A stretch of DNA of 10,021 bases, taken from Larix sibirica (Eukaryota; Streptophyta; Pinopsida; Pinales; Pinaceae). The stretch lies in the NCBI GenBank assembly GCA_004151065.3, contig NWUY0300075406.1, forward strand, positions 4,731 to 14,751, read 5' to 3'. The notes beneath the pieces are model-generated. The model had not been told where the DNA came from. It saw only the letters and a list, made by a program, of their open reading frames with translations, and ran no database searches. Each line of letters starts with the position of its first letter. Position 1 is the stretch's first letter. Shown one piece after another: positions 1 to 8,316 of the stretch. The position numbers were made by a program, and so were the translations under genes.

Positions 1-58
1 TTAGAATTTTAATTTTAAATTTATCAATTATGTATATAATTGTTAATTTAACAGCAAG

Positions 59-291
59 ATGGGTTAGCTCATGTGGTTGAGATTTGTGAGTTGTAAGAAG
101 AAGGTCTTGGGTTCAAATCCCCAAGTGGATATGCATATAGATATATAAGGGCCTCACTTGATGTCCCCACCGGGTTAGGCTATGTAATCAGAGTCGACGA
201 GTCGAGGCCCCTTCGAGGGGGGGGGCTGTGATTTCTTCTTGTAGATGTAGAAACTCCTCTCCGGGGTTGTGAACCACATTGGAAAAAAAAA
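59..291 (+). mobile_element. tRNA-derived SINE-like element
   Basis: The head of this unit resembles a tRNA gene. It has a D-arm-like stretch containing an A box (TAGCTCATGTGG, 65-76) and a T-arm-like stretch containing a B box (GGTTCAAATCC, 110-120), with 33 bases between them, a normal spacing for RNA polymerase III internal promoters. CTTGGG (106-111) can pair with CCCAAG (120-125). No complete cloverleaf or acceptor stem is present, and a GC-richer unrelated body (about 150-282) follows, ending in nine A residues (283-291). This head, body and A-tail order is that of plant SINEs, which move by borrowing LINE reverse transcriptase. I could not find a convincing target-site duplication, so both borders are approximate. 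I do not recognise the family. It could also be a tRNA pseudogene fused by chance to unrelated sequence. Confidence 0.6.
65..120 (+). promoter_or_regulatory. Pol III internal promoter (A box and B box)
   Basis: The A box at 65-76 (TAGCTCATGTGG) fits the TRGYNNARNNGG consensus loosely, with a T at one conserved purine. The B box at 110-120 (GGTTCAAATCC) fits GGTTCRANNCC fully. Both lie in the tRNA-like head of the SINE-like unit. No T-run terminator is obvious directly after the unit. Whether the promoter is active cannot be told from sequence. Confidence 0.55.
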
Positions 292-344
292 TAATAGGTA
301 CCAATCCATGTGAACATCGATAAATGAACCCGTGATGTGAATGT

Positions 345-607
345 TTTAAATATGTGTTGTATGGATTCCTAGTGACAAGCTCAAGGCTAAGGCCTAACTA
401 CAAAGTGGATAGGCATACGTAGGTTGTAAATAGGCCTTGTATGGATTCCTAGTGTGCATCTCAAGGTCTAGGCCCAACTAGAGAATGACTAGAAATATAT
501 TGATTGTAAATATGCCTTCTATCAAACCCAATGGTATGGTTACCATGGCACAACACTATGCCATGTAAAAAATCAATGTTATAACATAATATAATATATA
601 ATTGTCC
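345..607 (+). repeat. Dispersed repeat, left copy, with 80-bp tandem units
   Basis: ATGGATTCCTAGTG occurs at 361 and again at 441, and TTGTAAATA occurs at 424 and 504, giving a period of exactly 80 bp with two full units (345-424, 425-504) and a partial third. Each unit carries an AAGGCCTAACTA-like core and a flanking GGATAGGCATA-like stretch, diverged in the second unit. The same organisation, with one unit plus the start of another, appears on the opposite strand at 9319-9492. There the shared sequence ends in an A/T-rich stretch followed by GTCC, the bases that precede the LTR at 608 here. This is therefore a dispersed repeat into which the LTR element inserted. Which family it belongs to is unknown; tandem units of this kind are common in LTRs. 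Confidence 0.6.
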
Positions 608-2196
608 CGTTAACACTTGATTTGAACTTATAAATCTAAGTGTGAATCTACAAAACATACTCATGGATATCATTCAGGGTGATATCAGTGTTAAAGAGTT
701 CACCATTTAGCATCAACAATACATGAGTACATTACAAGGTGGATTGGTTAGTTGGTCCACTGTCATAGCATTGACGATTTGGAAAGTGACTTTCAGACAT
801 AGCACATGGTTGTGTGTATGTATTATTCAAGGATAGATGAATGGGAAAAGTTTGAATAGGTTATTTCTATATTGGTGCAAGCAAAGGATACATATTAGAT
901 ACATATGGATAAGTGAAACAACAATAGTAGGTGTCCCTTACTTGCAGATTCAATACAATATTCCAAGTAAGTGTGGGGGGTTGAAGATCCTCATAAGGTG
1001 TGATCAAGGTGAGTTTCAGTGTCATAATTTTCATGATCTGATCATATTTTTGGACACCCTCTAGGGAGATATGCATGGATTTTAGTTTTTAGGAAAATAT
1101 GAGAAATAGTTTTTTTAGTAGTTTAAGAAGACTAGTCTACTCAACAATCTAATTTCATATTTGAGGACCCAGTTGGGATATTTGCCTATGTTTTGAGTTT
1201 CATCAATTTATGATGATAGACTATCTTTAGTAGGTGACTATATATGTGGGTACCTAGAATGGCGAGCATCATTAGTGTCCAATTTCATGCCATTCTGAGC
1301 AGAAATTTCAAGGACCATTTGTGTTTTGGCATGGTCTATATATGGCTCGATAAGCCCGCATGAAGATATTAGCTATTATTAGATAGTGTTGAGACCTTGC
1401 AGATTACTTTGGAGGATTACTTTTTTCATGCACATGTTATTTTCACTAAAAAAAGAGTGTTATATTTGGAGATGCTTATTCTTATATTTTTTTCTCGCTT
1501 GTTAATTTCTCATTCTTCTTCTATATATTATATGAAGCAAAGAGAAGAAGACTTTCTTTTGTGATATTTTGTACTGTTAAGTTTTTAAGATGGTGTTTTC
1601 CCCCTTCCCCATTGCTTCTTCTTCCCAAAAGATTGGGATTGATAGCTAGCATGGAGTGCATGTGGTGGATAGTTGCTTTTGTTGGGTCGTGACTAGTACC
1701 GTCCAATTCAACGTGGTTGCTTTGTACCTTGGATTGTTGTTATCCAAACTTTGTTCATTCTACAAATTTTCATAATAAAGACATAAATTTTATTGGTGAT
1801 TACTACAGGTTCTTTATGTGTGAAACTTCTATTGTCTTAGGCTTTCCACTATTATTGATATTAATCTTGATAGGATTTGAGTGAATAAGCCTCAGATTAT
1901 CTTCTGCCTAATTCACTTTCTCTTCTTCTTATTTCTTTGACTCCATTAAAAGTAATCGGTTTACTAAAGTTTAACTCTTGATTTCTCATTTAAAATTGAA
2001 CTATCATATCCACATCAAAAATTGTGCATCATGGGTATTCTATGCATATAATTAGGCATTTTTAGATCATTTTCATTCAATTTTTAGTTAATTTACAACA
2101 ATATTAACTTGTTGTAATTTTATTTTTAGTGCAGAAAGAGAGAGAATCTTTAAAATATGTAAGTTTAGAATTGCCTTGGTTTGTGTGCGCAACACC

Positions 2197-2205
2197 TATA
2201 TAAAG
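2197..2205 (+). promoter_or_regulatory. LTR TATA box (TATATAAAG)
   Basis: CTATATAAAG at 2196-2205 is a near-ideal plant TATA box in the last sixth of the 5' LTR, where the U3/R boundary of a long LTR would be expected. Transcription would start about 30 bases downstream, leaving an R-U5 of roughly 240 bases before the primer site. The equivalent position is missing from the truncated 3' LTR, so it cannot be confirmed by conservation. The genome is AT-rich, so chance TATA matches are possible; the position is the main support. Confidence 0.5.
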
Positions 2206-2451
2206 TTTTGCATAATTTTGTGTGTGTTTTTTCAAGTTATTAGGTCATGTTTTGCTTGTTGTTTTTGCATATTTATTAGAATAATTATTCAAGGAAACAA
2301 TTTTTATTTCGATTTAAGTGTTATTGATAATTTATTTTATTGTTAGTTTACCACTAACGTCGGTAGGGATTCCTACCTATGGTTAGCAAGCACTAATATG
2401 AAGTGCAGGGGAAGTGTGTTGTGATAGTGTATTATTTCAAGTTGCCTTAGA

Positions 2452-2457
2452 AATAAA
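2452..2457 (+). promoter_or_regulatory. Possible polyadenylation signal AATAAA
   Basis: An AATAAA hexamer lies about 18 bases before the LTR end. In plants such signals are loosely defined, and in AT-rich DNA the hexamer is frequent, so this is only suggestive. Confidence 0.2.
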
Positions 2458-2478
2458 CAGTTTAAAGTGTTAACATGT

Positions 2479-2496
2479 TGGCACCGTTGTCGAGGA
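2479..2496 (+). other. Primer binding site for tRNA-Asp
   Basis: TGGCACCGTTGTCGAGGA matches the complement of the plant tRNA-Asp 3' end (TGGCGCCGTTGCCGGGGA) at 15 of 18 positions. It starts three bases after the LTR terminus, as expected for a site that primes minus-strand DNA synthesis. All three mismatches are transitions (G to A, C to T, G to A) at positions that would lie in CG or CHG contexts in the intact site, the pattern left by deamination of methylated cytosine. A tRNA-Asp primer is well known for Athila/Tat-type Ty3/gypsy elements. Confidence 0.85.
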
Positions 2497-2625
2497 GTGA
2501 GCTAGGATTCTTGGTACTACAACATTGGTAAGTATTGTGTTATATTGCAAATGTTGTACTTTCCTAGCGACTTCGTTGGATGTAGGTTCTAGTTTGTTTA
2601 ACAATTGTGACAGTGTGCATGAACC

Positions 2626-2808
2626 ATGGATATTGAGGAATTAGTTGGATTGAGGAAACTATTAATCGAGGAAATATGGGCCAAAACTCATTGGAGGTTT
2701 CCTCTATTGAAATTTGATGGAATATCTAGGTATCTGAATCTACTTCAAAGAAAGCAAATAAAGTGGTTGAATTACCTCCCAATTTATAAATGTTTGTGGG
2801 GTGAGTGA
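2626..2808 (+). pseudogene. Short frame in gag position, unrecognised
   Basis: A 60-codon open frame begins with ATG 130 bases after the primer binding site, where gag would start in a Ty3/gypsy element. Its product is hydrophilic and starts MDIEELVGLRKLLIEEIW. It ends at a TGA (2806-2808), and the following 160 bases contain further stops. I recognise no Gag motif and no CCHC zinc knuckle. Position is the only argument for gag origin, and a frame of this length can arise by chance. Confidence 0.3.
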
Positions 2809-2967
2809 GTGTACCAACATCTCATAAATTTGGATAGGCTTGTTGATTGTTTTGATGTGAGACATGAATATGTGTGGATTAAATTTTTTATGATGTCTTT
2901 GGTTCATGAAGTCATGGGGTGTCTAATTCAAGACTAATGTCCGCACTTTGTTACATGTTTGTTACAG

Positions 2968-3759
2968 TTGCAGGAAGAGTTCATATACAAGTTCAGGGGC
3001 CCTAAAGAATATGATGGTGTTTCAAAAGATAACGATGATTCTAATAATGATGGTGATTATTTTGATGATGATTTGTAAGGGGAGGTTGTTTCCACTAGTT
3101 CTTCTTCTTCCCTTGTTTAGAGAAAATGGATTGAAGTTGATAAAGTCTTTGAAGTTGAGGAGATCCATTTAGAGAAAGAGCATGATGATAGAACAACTTT
3201 ATTTTTGATGCTATAGAAGAAATGACATGTGATGATGTTTCTAGTATGCCTTCTTCCACTCATTTGTTCATCAAGCATTGTGAGGAATCAAAAGACATAG
3301 TTGTCAGTGTTATGGAGGACCCTAACCCTAAGGAAGATATGCTTAATTCTTCAAATAGTATATGTGATCCAAAACTAGAAGATTTTGATGGACTCATTAA
3401 ACATATTGAATATGACGTTATTTTTATTTTGAATTCCAATGAAAGAGTAGTACATGATACAGAAAAGATGCAACTAGCTAAATTTGAGGACTTGTATTAG
3501 CAAGAAGATTCATTGTTTTTTTATATGATGTTGATGACTCAAGTAGAACCATATGCAAAGATTTACAAAAGAGCCATCTTATGATCATGATAAGGATGAG
3601 GAATATTATGAGAAAATTTACATACCTTGTGTCATTGATCATTGCCAACATCTTGAGGATCCTATTTATGAAATTGAGCATGAGGAGGAGGAACCAAGTT
3701 TCCATTTTGATTTGTTGACTCTTCCTAGTATTGATGGAAAATTTAAGGAGGAGGTGTAG
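2968..3759 (+). pseudogene. Broken acidic reading frame inside the LTR element
   Basis: This stretch reads as one decayed coding region in successive frames. The first part (2968-3213) is open except for TAA at 3076 and TAG at 3118, and contains a run rich in Asp and Asn (NDDSNNDGDYFDDDL). A frame change near 3204 leads into an open stretch to TAG at 3498, including 93 codons from ATG 3222 (DPNPKEDMLN, DPKLEDFDGL). A second change leads to ATG 3553 and 68 codons ending at TAG 3757, with HDKDEEYYEKIY and EIEHEEEEPSF. The common feature is a very high Asp/Glu content with few hydrophobic stretches. AATTGAGCATGAGGA recurs 90 bases later (3672, 3762), in the same frame. I see no zinc knuckle, protease DTG/DSG, RT YVDD-like or integrase motif. 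It may be a degraded gag segment or a lineage-specific additional frame; its identity is unknown. Confidence 0.45.
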
Positions 3760-5317
3760 TGAATTGAGCATGAGGATTGTGATCAACATGAGATTTATTT
3801 TCCCATTTATATAAATTAGTTGGTTTGAGATGAACACTCTAGTAATATATTGTTGCGGGTAGGAGAATGTCCTTTGGTTCAAACAAAAGATGTTTTTCCT
3901 CACAGCATGGTAATAATCTCACAACCCACTTTTGTTCTCCAATGTGATCCACATTTTGATCATTTCTAGGATATTTGATTATATCATGATCTAGTTGAAA
4001 TGAGGATGCTAGAGGTATTTTAGCAAGTACTGCAGGAAAGTAGTAGCTTTTCTACTTTCTTCTTATTCACTAGTGAATAATTATATTTTGGATTTCAACT
4101 AGTAGAGGAACTTGATTGTTTGGGAATCAAGTATGTGAAGACTTATTTTCATCTCAATAGACTTCAATGTTGCCTTCACTAGAGATATGACTATATTGAT
4201 AAGGCACATAGGATCAATCACGTATCTACATGGTTGTACTTATTATTTGAATACGTTGATCATTGAAGACACTAAGTACTCCCGTGATATATGATTTTTT
4301 TTAATCGTGAAAAGAAAAGTTCAAGTTATTACCATAGGTCAGTTCAATTAATCCCTTTTTGAGCTATTAGGTAGGTTGAGTCATGTTTTGTGATTTTCCT
4401 TACCCTTATGTCAAAGTTCAATTTTTCTTATGAACTTTTAGGTTTATTACCCAATATATGCTTTGGTGTTGATCAAATTTAGTTTGGGGGGTGTTTTGTA
4501 GGTCATTAGATTTCTAGTTTGAGATGGTGGTTTTAAAATTATCGAGCCATGTCTTTGCTTGATGTTGGTTCAAAACCTTAAGTTGCTATAAGAAAATCAT
4601 GAGTCATGTTATGATATTCCCTTTAGGTTATCTAGCATCAAAATAGTATAGTAGGGATCCGAAAGTTCTATACTTGATCCCTTTTCTTATGAGTCATGTA
4701 TTTAGGTTGAGCCTAAAGAATTCAAGTCAAGTTGAGAGTTTTCACTTTGAATTTATACCACATCTATTAATTATGTGTACTATCCATATATGTCTTGTGT
4801 ATTGGCTACAAATATTTTTCATTACTTTCTTCCCAAAAAAATATTCCCCCATCGACTACAACACATCTTTCTCTAGGGGTTGATTTAGAATTTGAGTAAC
4901 TTGGTGATCGCAGGCCTTATTGGTAGTCTTCCTCACATTTAGCAGAGCCTTTCATCACTGGGTTTTGACTGGATGATCTCCTATTATTGTTCGACAATAG
5001 GACATTTATTCACAATGGTAAGATTGTAATCGTACCTTGGGGTCCATAGGAATTAGTGATGGGATACCTCATATATAGCATGGATTGACCTTAATGGTCC
5101 TTGATTAGATGGTTTCTCCCATGGTTAACAACAAATCATTATCCCATTGAGAGTATGTGTACATGGTGTGGTTGAAAGTTGTATGTAGTAGTATTTTTAG
5201 GCATGAATAGTTTCCCTTCAGTGTATCTTTGATTTAGAGTTATATGATTCTAATTCATTTAGAGCTATGGGATTCCTAGTTTCCTATGGGAGGATATTCT
5301 CCCCTAGATAAATCCAT
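3760..5317 (+). other. Non-coding interior of the LTR element
   Basis: About 1.56 kb with stops in all frames. The only notable open frame, 69 codons from 4674, is hydrophobic (ICLVYWLQIFFITFF) and matches no family I recognise. In position it could be a trace of an env-like frame, as some Athila elements carry, but composition alone would give such a stretch in T-rich DNA. A six-G run (4486-4491, in AGTTTGGGGGGTG) resembles a polypurine-tract core but lies about 830 bases before the 3' LTR. Directly before the LTR (5289-5317) there is GGGAGGATATTCTCCCC and then A/T-rich sequence, not a clean polypurine tract. Confidence 0.45.
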
Positions 5318-6163
5318 TGTTAACACGAAATTTGACCTTATAAATATTACTTTTAACCTATAGTACATATACATGCATATCATGCAAGGTGACCTCAATG
5401 TTACAAATTTCACCATTCCAAGTAGAAGGTTCATGAGTACATTACAAAGTGGATTGGTTAGTTAGTCTATTGATGCAGCATCGACGGTTCATAGAGTTCC
5501 TTTCAGGCTAGGCACATGGTTGCTTGTCTTTTTTATTGAGGGATATATGGTTCGACAAAGCTCAGACACGTTATTCCTATACAAGTACATATAGAGGATA
5601 CATCTTAGATACATATGGCTAAGTGATATAGAAACAACAATTGTCCCATACTTATAGATTCAATGTAGTATTCCAAGTATGTATGGGGGGTCGAAGACCC
5701 CCATAGGGTGTGGTCAGGGTGAGTTATAGTGTCAAATTTTGCATGATATATTCATAGTTTTGGACATCCTTTAGGGAGATATGCATGGAGTTCAATTCTA
5801 GGAAAATATTGGAAAGTGTTTTTTATTCATTTCTATGTTTAGCAAATACTATTTTTACTAGTTTTTAGAGACTGGTCTGATCAACGATCTAATTTCATAT
5901 TTGATGAACCAATTGGAATATTTGTGTATGTTTTGAGTTTCATTAGTTTGTGAGGACAAACTATTTTTAACAATATCATTTTTAGTAGATGAATGGATAT
6001 GTGGGGACCTAGTGGGGGGAACATCAATGTCAAATTTCATGCCATTTAGAGCACTTTGAATTTTCAAGGATTGGTTTTGTTTTAGAATGGTTTATAAATG
6101 GGTCAATGGGCCCATAGGGAGATATTGACTATTATTAGATAGTGTTGAGCCCTTGGAATATTT

Positions 6164-6572
6164 CATATGAACTTGATTGGTGCAACCTTAATGACCCCTT
6201 ATTTGACCTTGAGTTGATCTTTGACGTTGTGGTGGAATAATATAGAAGCCACATCACTTGTTATTTTTACATTATCCAGTTTCCTATTTTCATGCCTTAT
6301 CCATTCCTTAAAATAAGATTATGCACTTTCTTGTTTCCATGCCCTATCCATTCCTAAAAATTATCATATCCACTTTGTTATTACAGAAGCCTAAATTTAT
6401 GGTTCTAAATTAATCCTCACTTATCCCATAGTTTAAGGCGTAATTTTAGGGAATTCCTTCCTTAGAAAATTTGTAGGGTTCATTTTAGGGATGAAAAAGG
6501 TGAATGAAAATAAGTAATTAGCCATATACAAGTGTAAATTCTCTTACGGATGGCTATTATGGTTAGGGGGGG
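6164..6572. repeat. 409-bp segment present only in the 3' LTR copy
   Basis: The 5' LTR passes directly from GTTGAGACCTTGCAGATTAC to TTTGGAGGATTAC (1388-1420), while here the corresponding flanks are 409 bases apart. ATATTT stands at both edges (6158-6163 and 6573-6578), of which the 5' copy keeps one diverged equivalent. That pattern fits either an insertion with a 6-bp target duplication or a deletion from the 5' LTR between short direct repeats. There are no terminal inverted repeats, no A-tail and no coding capacity. A 47-bp tandem pair lies within it. Confidence 0.5.
6284..6377 (+). repeat. Two-unit 47-bp tandem repeat
   Basis: CATGCCTTATCCATTCC at 6291 recurs as CATGCCCTATCCATTCC at 6338, an offset of 47. 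Both are followed by an A-rich stretch and then an ATCCACTTT/ATGCACTTT end. The units differ at several positions, so the duplication is not recent. It lies in the segment absent from the 5' LTR. Confidence 0.6.
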
Positions 6573-6996
6573 ATATTTTGGAGGAGTATTTTCTTCATAC
6601 ACATGGTATTTTCACTCAAAAAAAGTGATATATTTGGAGATGATTATTTTGATATTGTATCTCCCTCATTCTTTTCTCATTATTTCCACTATATATTTTA
6701 TGAAGCAAAGAGAAGAACACGACTTTCTTTTGTGAAATTTTGTATATTTAAGTTGATGAGTTGGTGTTTTTCTCCTTCTCCTTTTCTTATTCATCTAGAG
6801 AGATTGAGATAAATAGTGAGTATAAAGTGCATGTGGTGCAAAGTTGGTTTGTTGAGTCATGACTAGTGCAATCCCATTCAATAGGGTTGATTTGTACCTT
6901 GAAATATTGTTGTCCAAACTTTTCATAACTTTGTTCATTCTACAACTTAATTAAGAAACTAAATTTGTGGGCGACTACTACAGGCTCTTTATGTGT

Positions 6997-7062
6997 GAAA
7001 TATGGATCACTCAGTTTGATCTAAACCAAATTGATCACTTAGTTTGGTTTGGAAATATGGAT
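6997..7062. repeat. Junction repeat: 11-bp direct repeats around a small hairpin
   Basis: GAAATATGGAT occurs at 6997-7007 and again at 7052-7062. Between them, GATCACTCAGTTTG and GATCACTTAGTTTG form a second direct pair 28 bases apart, and AAACCAAA (7023-7030) can pair with TTTGGTTT (7043-7050). The first 11-mer overlaps the last bases of LTR homology, so this short repeat marks the breakpoint where the 3' LTR stops. It may be a footprint of insertion, replication slippage or end joining. Confidence 0.45.
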
Positions 7063-7490
7063 ATCAAGGTGCATATTTGCATGGATAGGTTGGTTGATTT
7101 CCAAGTATGAAAAATGAAAGTGTCAGCCAAAAGATTGATTTTGTAGATGGAAGTGGTTGAATTGAGTGTGAACAACAAATGCATTAGTTAATATGAGCAT
7201 TCAATTTAGAAATTTAGACTTCGTGAAATTCCAAGGTGAAGAATTGATTGTTTGGACCATTTGATGGATCAAAATAGACTCTTTGGCACTTATGGGAGTT
7301 GTTATGTTCTACCTAGGATGAGGCAAAGTGGACGCAAGTTGGTTACTTTGTAAAACAAATTAGATTGGCATGGGGCATCGGTATTTCGATGGCTTAGGCA
7401 GGTTGAAAACATTGAATGGAACTTTTTGGTTCATTCTTGGAGACTTAGTAAGCTCGAGACAATGGTCTTGTAGAGGATCTTAACATTAAG
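7063..7490 (+). other. Unrecognised sequence before a polypurine-like tract
   Basis: About 430 bases with stops in every frame and no protein motif that I recognise. The only reason to view it as the decayed 3' interior of a second LTR element is that it ends in a polypurine-tract-like sequence followed by TG. A short open run just before that tract (EDLNIKLGENV-like reading at 7473-7505) is too brief to assign. Confidence 0.25.
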
Positions 7491-7501
7491 TTGGGGGAGA
7501 A
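7491..7501 (+). other. Candidate polypurine tract
   Basis: TTGGGGGAGAA is immediately followed by TGTAAGATAC, which would be an LTR start beginning with TG. In plant Ty3/gypsy elements a G-rich purine run of this kind primes plus-strand synthesis right at the 3' LTR border. No matching LTR copy is present in the window, so this rests on local sequence only. Confidence 0.35.
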
Positions 7502-8150
7502 TGTAAGATACATTGTTGATTCATCCCATCTCATTATGAGTTTGGCATTCAACTAGTGAGCTCGTAGTCGGTGGGCATGGTGTCTGTGTAATAGTTTCAT
7601 AAACTTGCGGTTTCTCCGAATCGAGATGGAGTTCATCTCAAGGGAATGGGATTGTCTATGGTAGGTCATTTGATGAAATGATATGGGTGCAACAACATTT
7701 GTGCACCTACAACACTTGAGAAGACTGTATACATGGCCCTTGTTTGCTACAACAATGATATAAGTGTGGACATGATTGTAGTAATGAAAATTGTGGAAAT
7801 TGTGATTAAGTTGATTTTGGTGATCTAGTTGAGTTTGGAAAGTAAGTAGACTTTGATGGATGCATGGTGATGTGGCTTCCCTACCTAGCATCCTTGGAGA
7901 TGGTAAGGGAAATGAGCTATGGGATTATCATATGTTGTTCATCCCTTTTACATATATTATTGCTATAATCATCACTTAGTAGCCTTCAAAACTTAAGACT
8001 TTCTTAAATAATCTTATTTAAATACCAAACTAGATATTGTTGATATATGCTTATTTAAATGAATGTGTTTGGTTTACCTCCGACGGAATATGATGAATAC
8101 ATGGTTTATTAGTAATTTGGGTTGATTATGTTGATTGGAATTATATGTAG
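7502..8150 (+). repeat. Possible partial 3' LTR of a second element
   Basis: Sequence after the candidate polypurine tract begins TGTAAGATACATTG and has no coding capacity on the + strand. A 112-codon frame runs through it on the minus strand (7891-7553). It is rich in His and Asn with no recognisable domain, and I treat it as a by-product of composition. The right border is not visible: no clear TATCTTACA end with an adjacent primer site follows. Within it TCTTATTTAAAT-like words repeat (about 8012 and 8049). Confidence 0.25.
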
Positions 8151-8316
8151 TAATGTTGATTAGTAACATAAGGGTTATTGTAGAGGTTGGTCTACATCAT
8201 GGAGTTAATACTATGGTCTCACACCAAAGAGAGTATCAACCCTTGCATAAATGCTCCATCTTCGTAGCTCCAATATCACTTTAATCTCATAATAGAAATA
8301 GTAAATGAATGGATCA

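Larger units (their letters stand above)
608..2475 (+). repeat. 5' LTR (1868 bp)
   Basis: The left border is read as CGTTAACAC (608-616), a one-base decay of TGTTAACAC, which is intact at the start of the second copy (5318). The right border is GTGTTAACA (2467-2475), the exact reverse complement of TGTTAACAC, three bases before the primer binding site. Homology with the second copy runs from 608 to 1825 with indels. Shared anchors include ATGAGTACATTACAA (723), TTCCAAGTA (961), TGGACANCCT followed by TAGGGAGATATGCATGGA (1051), and GCATGTGGTG (about 1659). The last 650 bases, with the promoter and R/U5 parts, have no counterpart because the other copy is truncated. Stop codons are frequent in all frames and no gene is embedded. 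Confidence 0.82.
608..7000 (+). mobile_element. Decayed LTR retrotransposon, tRNA-Asp primed (Athila/Tat-like), non-autonomous
   Basis: Two long direct repeats (608-2475 and 5318-7000) flank a 2.84-kb interior. The offset between the copies is a constant 4710 bp over the first 480 bases or so. Local identity varies: 53 of 60 bases match between 1141-1200 and 5881-5940, with weaker stretches elsewhere, so the insertion is old. A primer binding site complementary to tRNA-Asp follows the 5' LTR. That primer type is established for Athila/Tat-lineage Ty3/gypsy elements, so the lineage is an inference from primer and long LTRs, not from proteins. The interior has no visible protease, RT, RNase H or integrase motif and is far shorter than the interior of an autonomous Athila-type element. 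It is either a large internal-deletion derivative or a LARD-like non-autonomous family. The 3' LTR lacks its last 650 bases or so. Confidence 0.8.
5318..7000 (+). repeat. 3' LTR, truncated at its 3' end
   Basis: It starts with intact TGTTAACAC (5318-5326) and is collinear with 608-1825 of the 5' LTR. Homology includes the stretch around the TTCCAAGTA anchor (5671), 5761-5790 (27 of 30 bases equal to 1051-1080) and 5881-5940. The last shared bases are CTCTTTATGTGTGAAA (6985-7000, equal to 1810-1825 with one difference nearby). Beyond that the copies share nothing I can see, so the terminal 650 bases, including TATA box and right terminus, are lost. This copy is longer over the shared span because of extra sequence at 6164-6572 and several smaller indels. 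Confidence 0.78.

Noticed and set aside
61-125. Functional tRNA gene
   Set aside because: A and B boxes and part of the T arm are present, but there is no acceptor stem or clear anticodon arm, and the unit continues into a non-tRNA body with an A-tail.
3320-3331. Telomere-like CCCTAACCCTAA
   Set aside because: Only two short units, inside the acidic frame where they encode part of DPNPKE; plant telomere repeats have a seven-base CCCTAAA unit in long arrays.
3478-3903. 141-codon minus-strand open frame, longest in the window
   Set aside because: It lies antisense to the acidic frame. Its Leu/Ile/Asn-rich product is what the complement of Asp/Glu-rich codons gives, and no family is recognisable.
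4674-4883. Hydrophobic 69-codon frame as an env-like protein
   Set aside because: One hydrophobic stretch in T-rich DNA is not enough; there is no signal peptide, cleavage site or neighbouring coding sequence in frame.
7553-7891. 112-codon minus-strand open frame
   Set aside because: Rich in His, Asn and Gln with no recognisable domain, no promoter context, and inside sequence that looks like LTR or repeat; best explained by composition.
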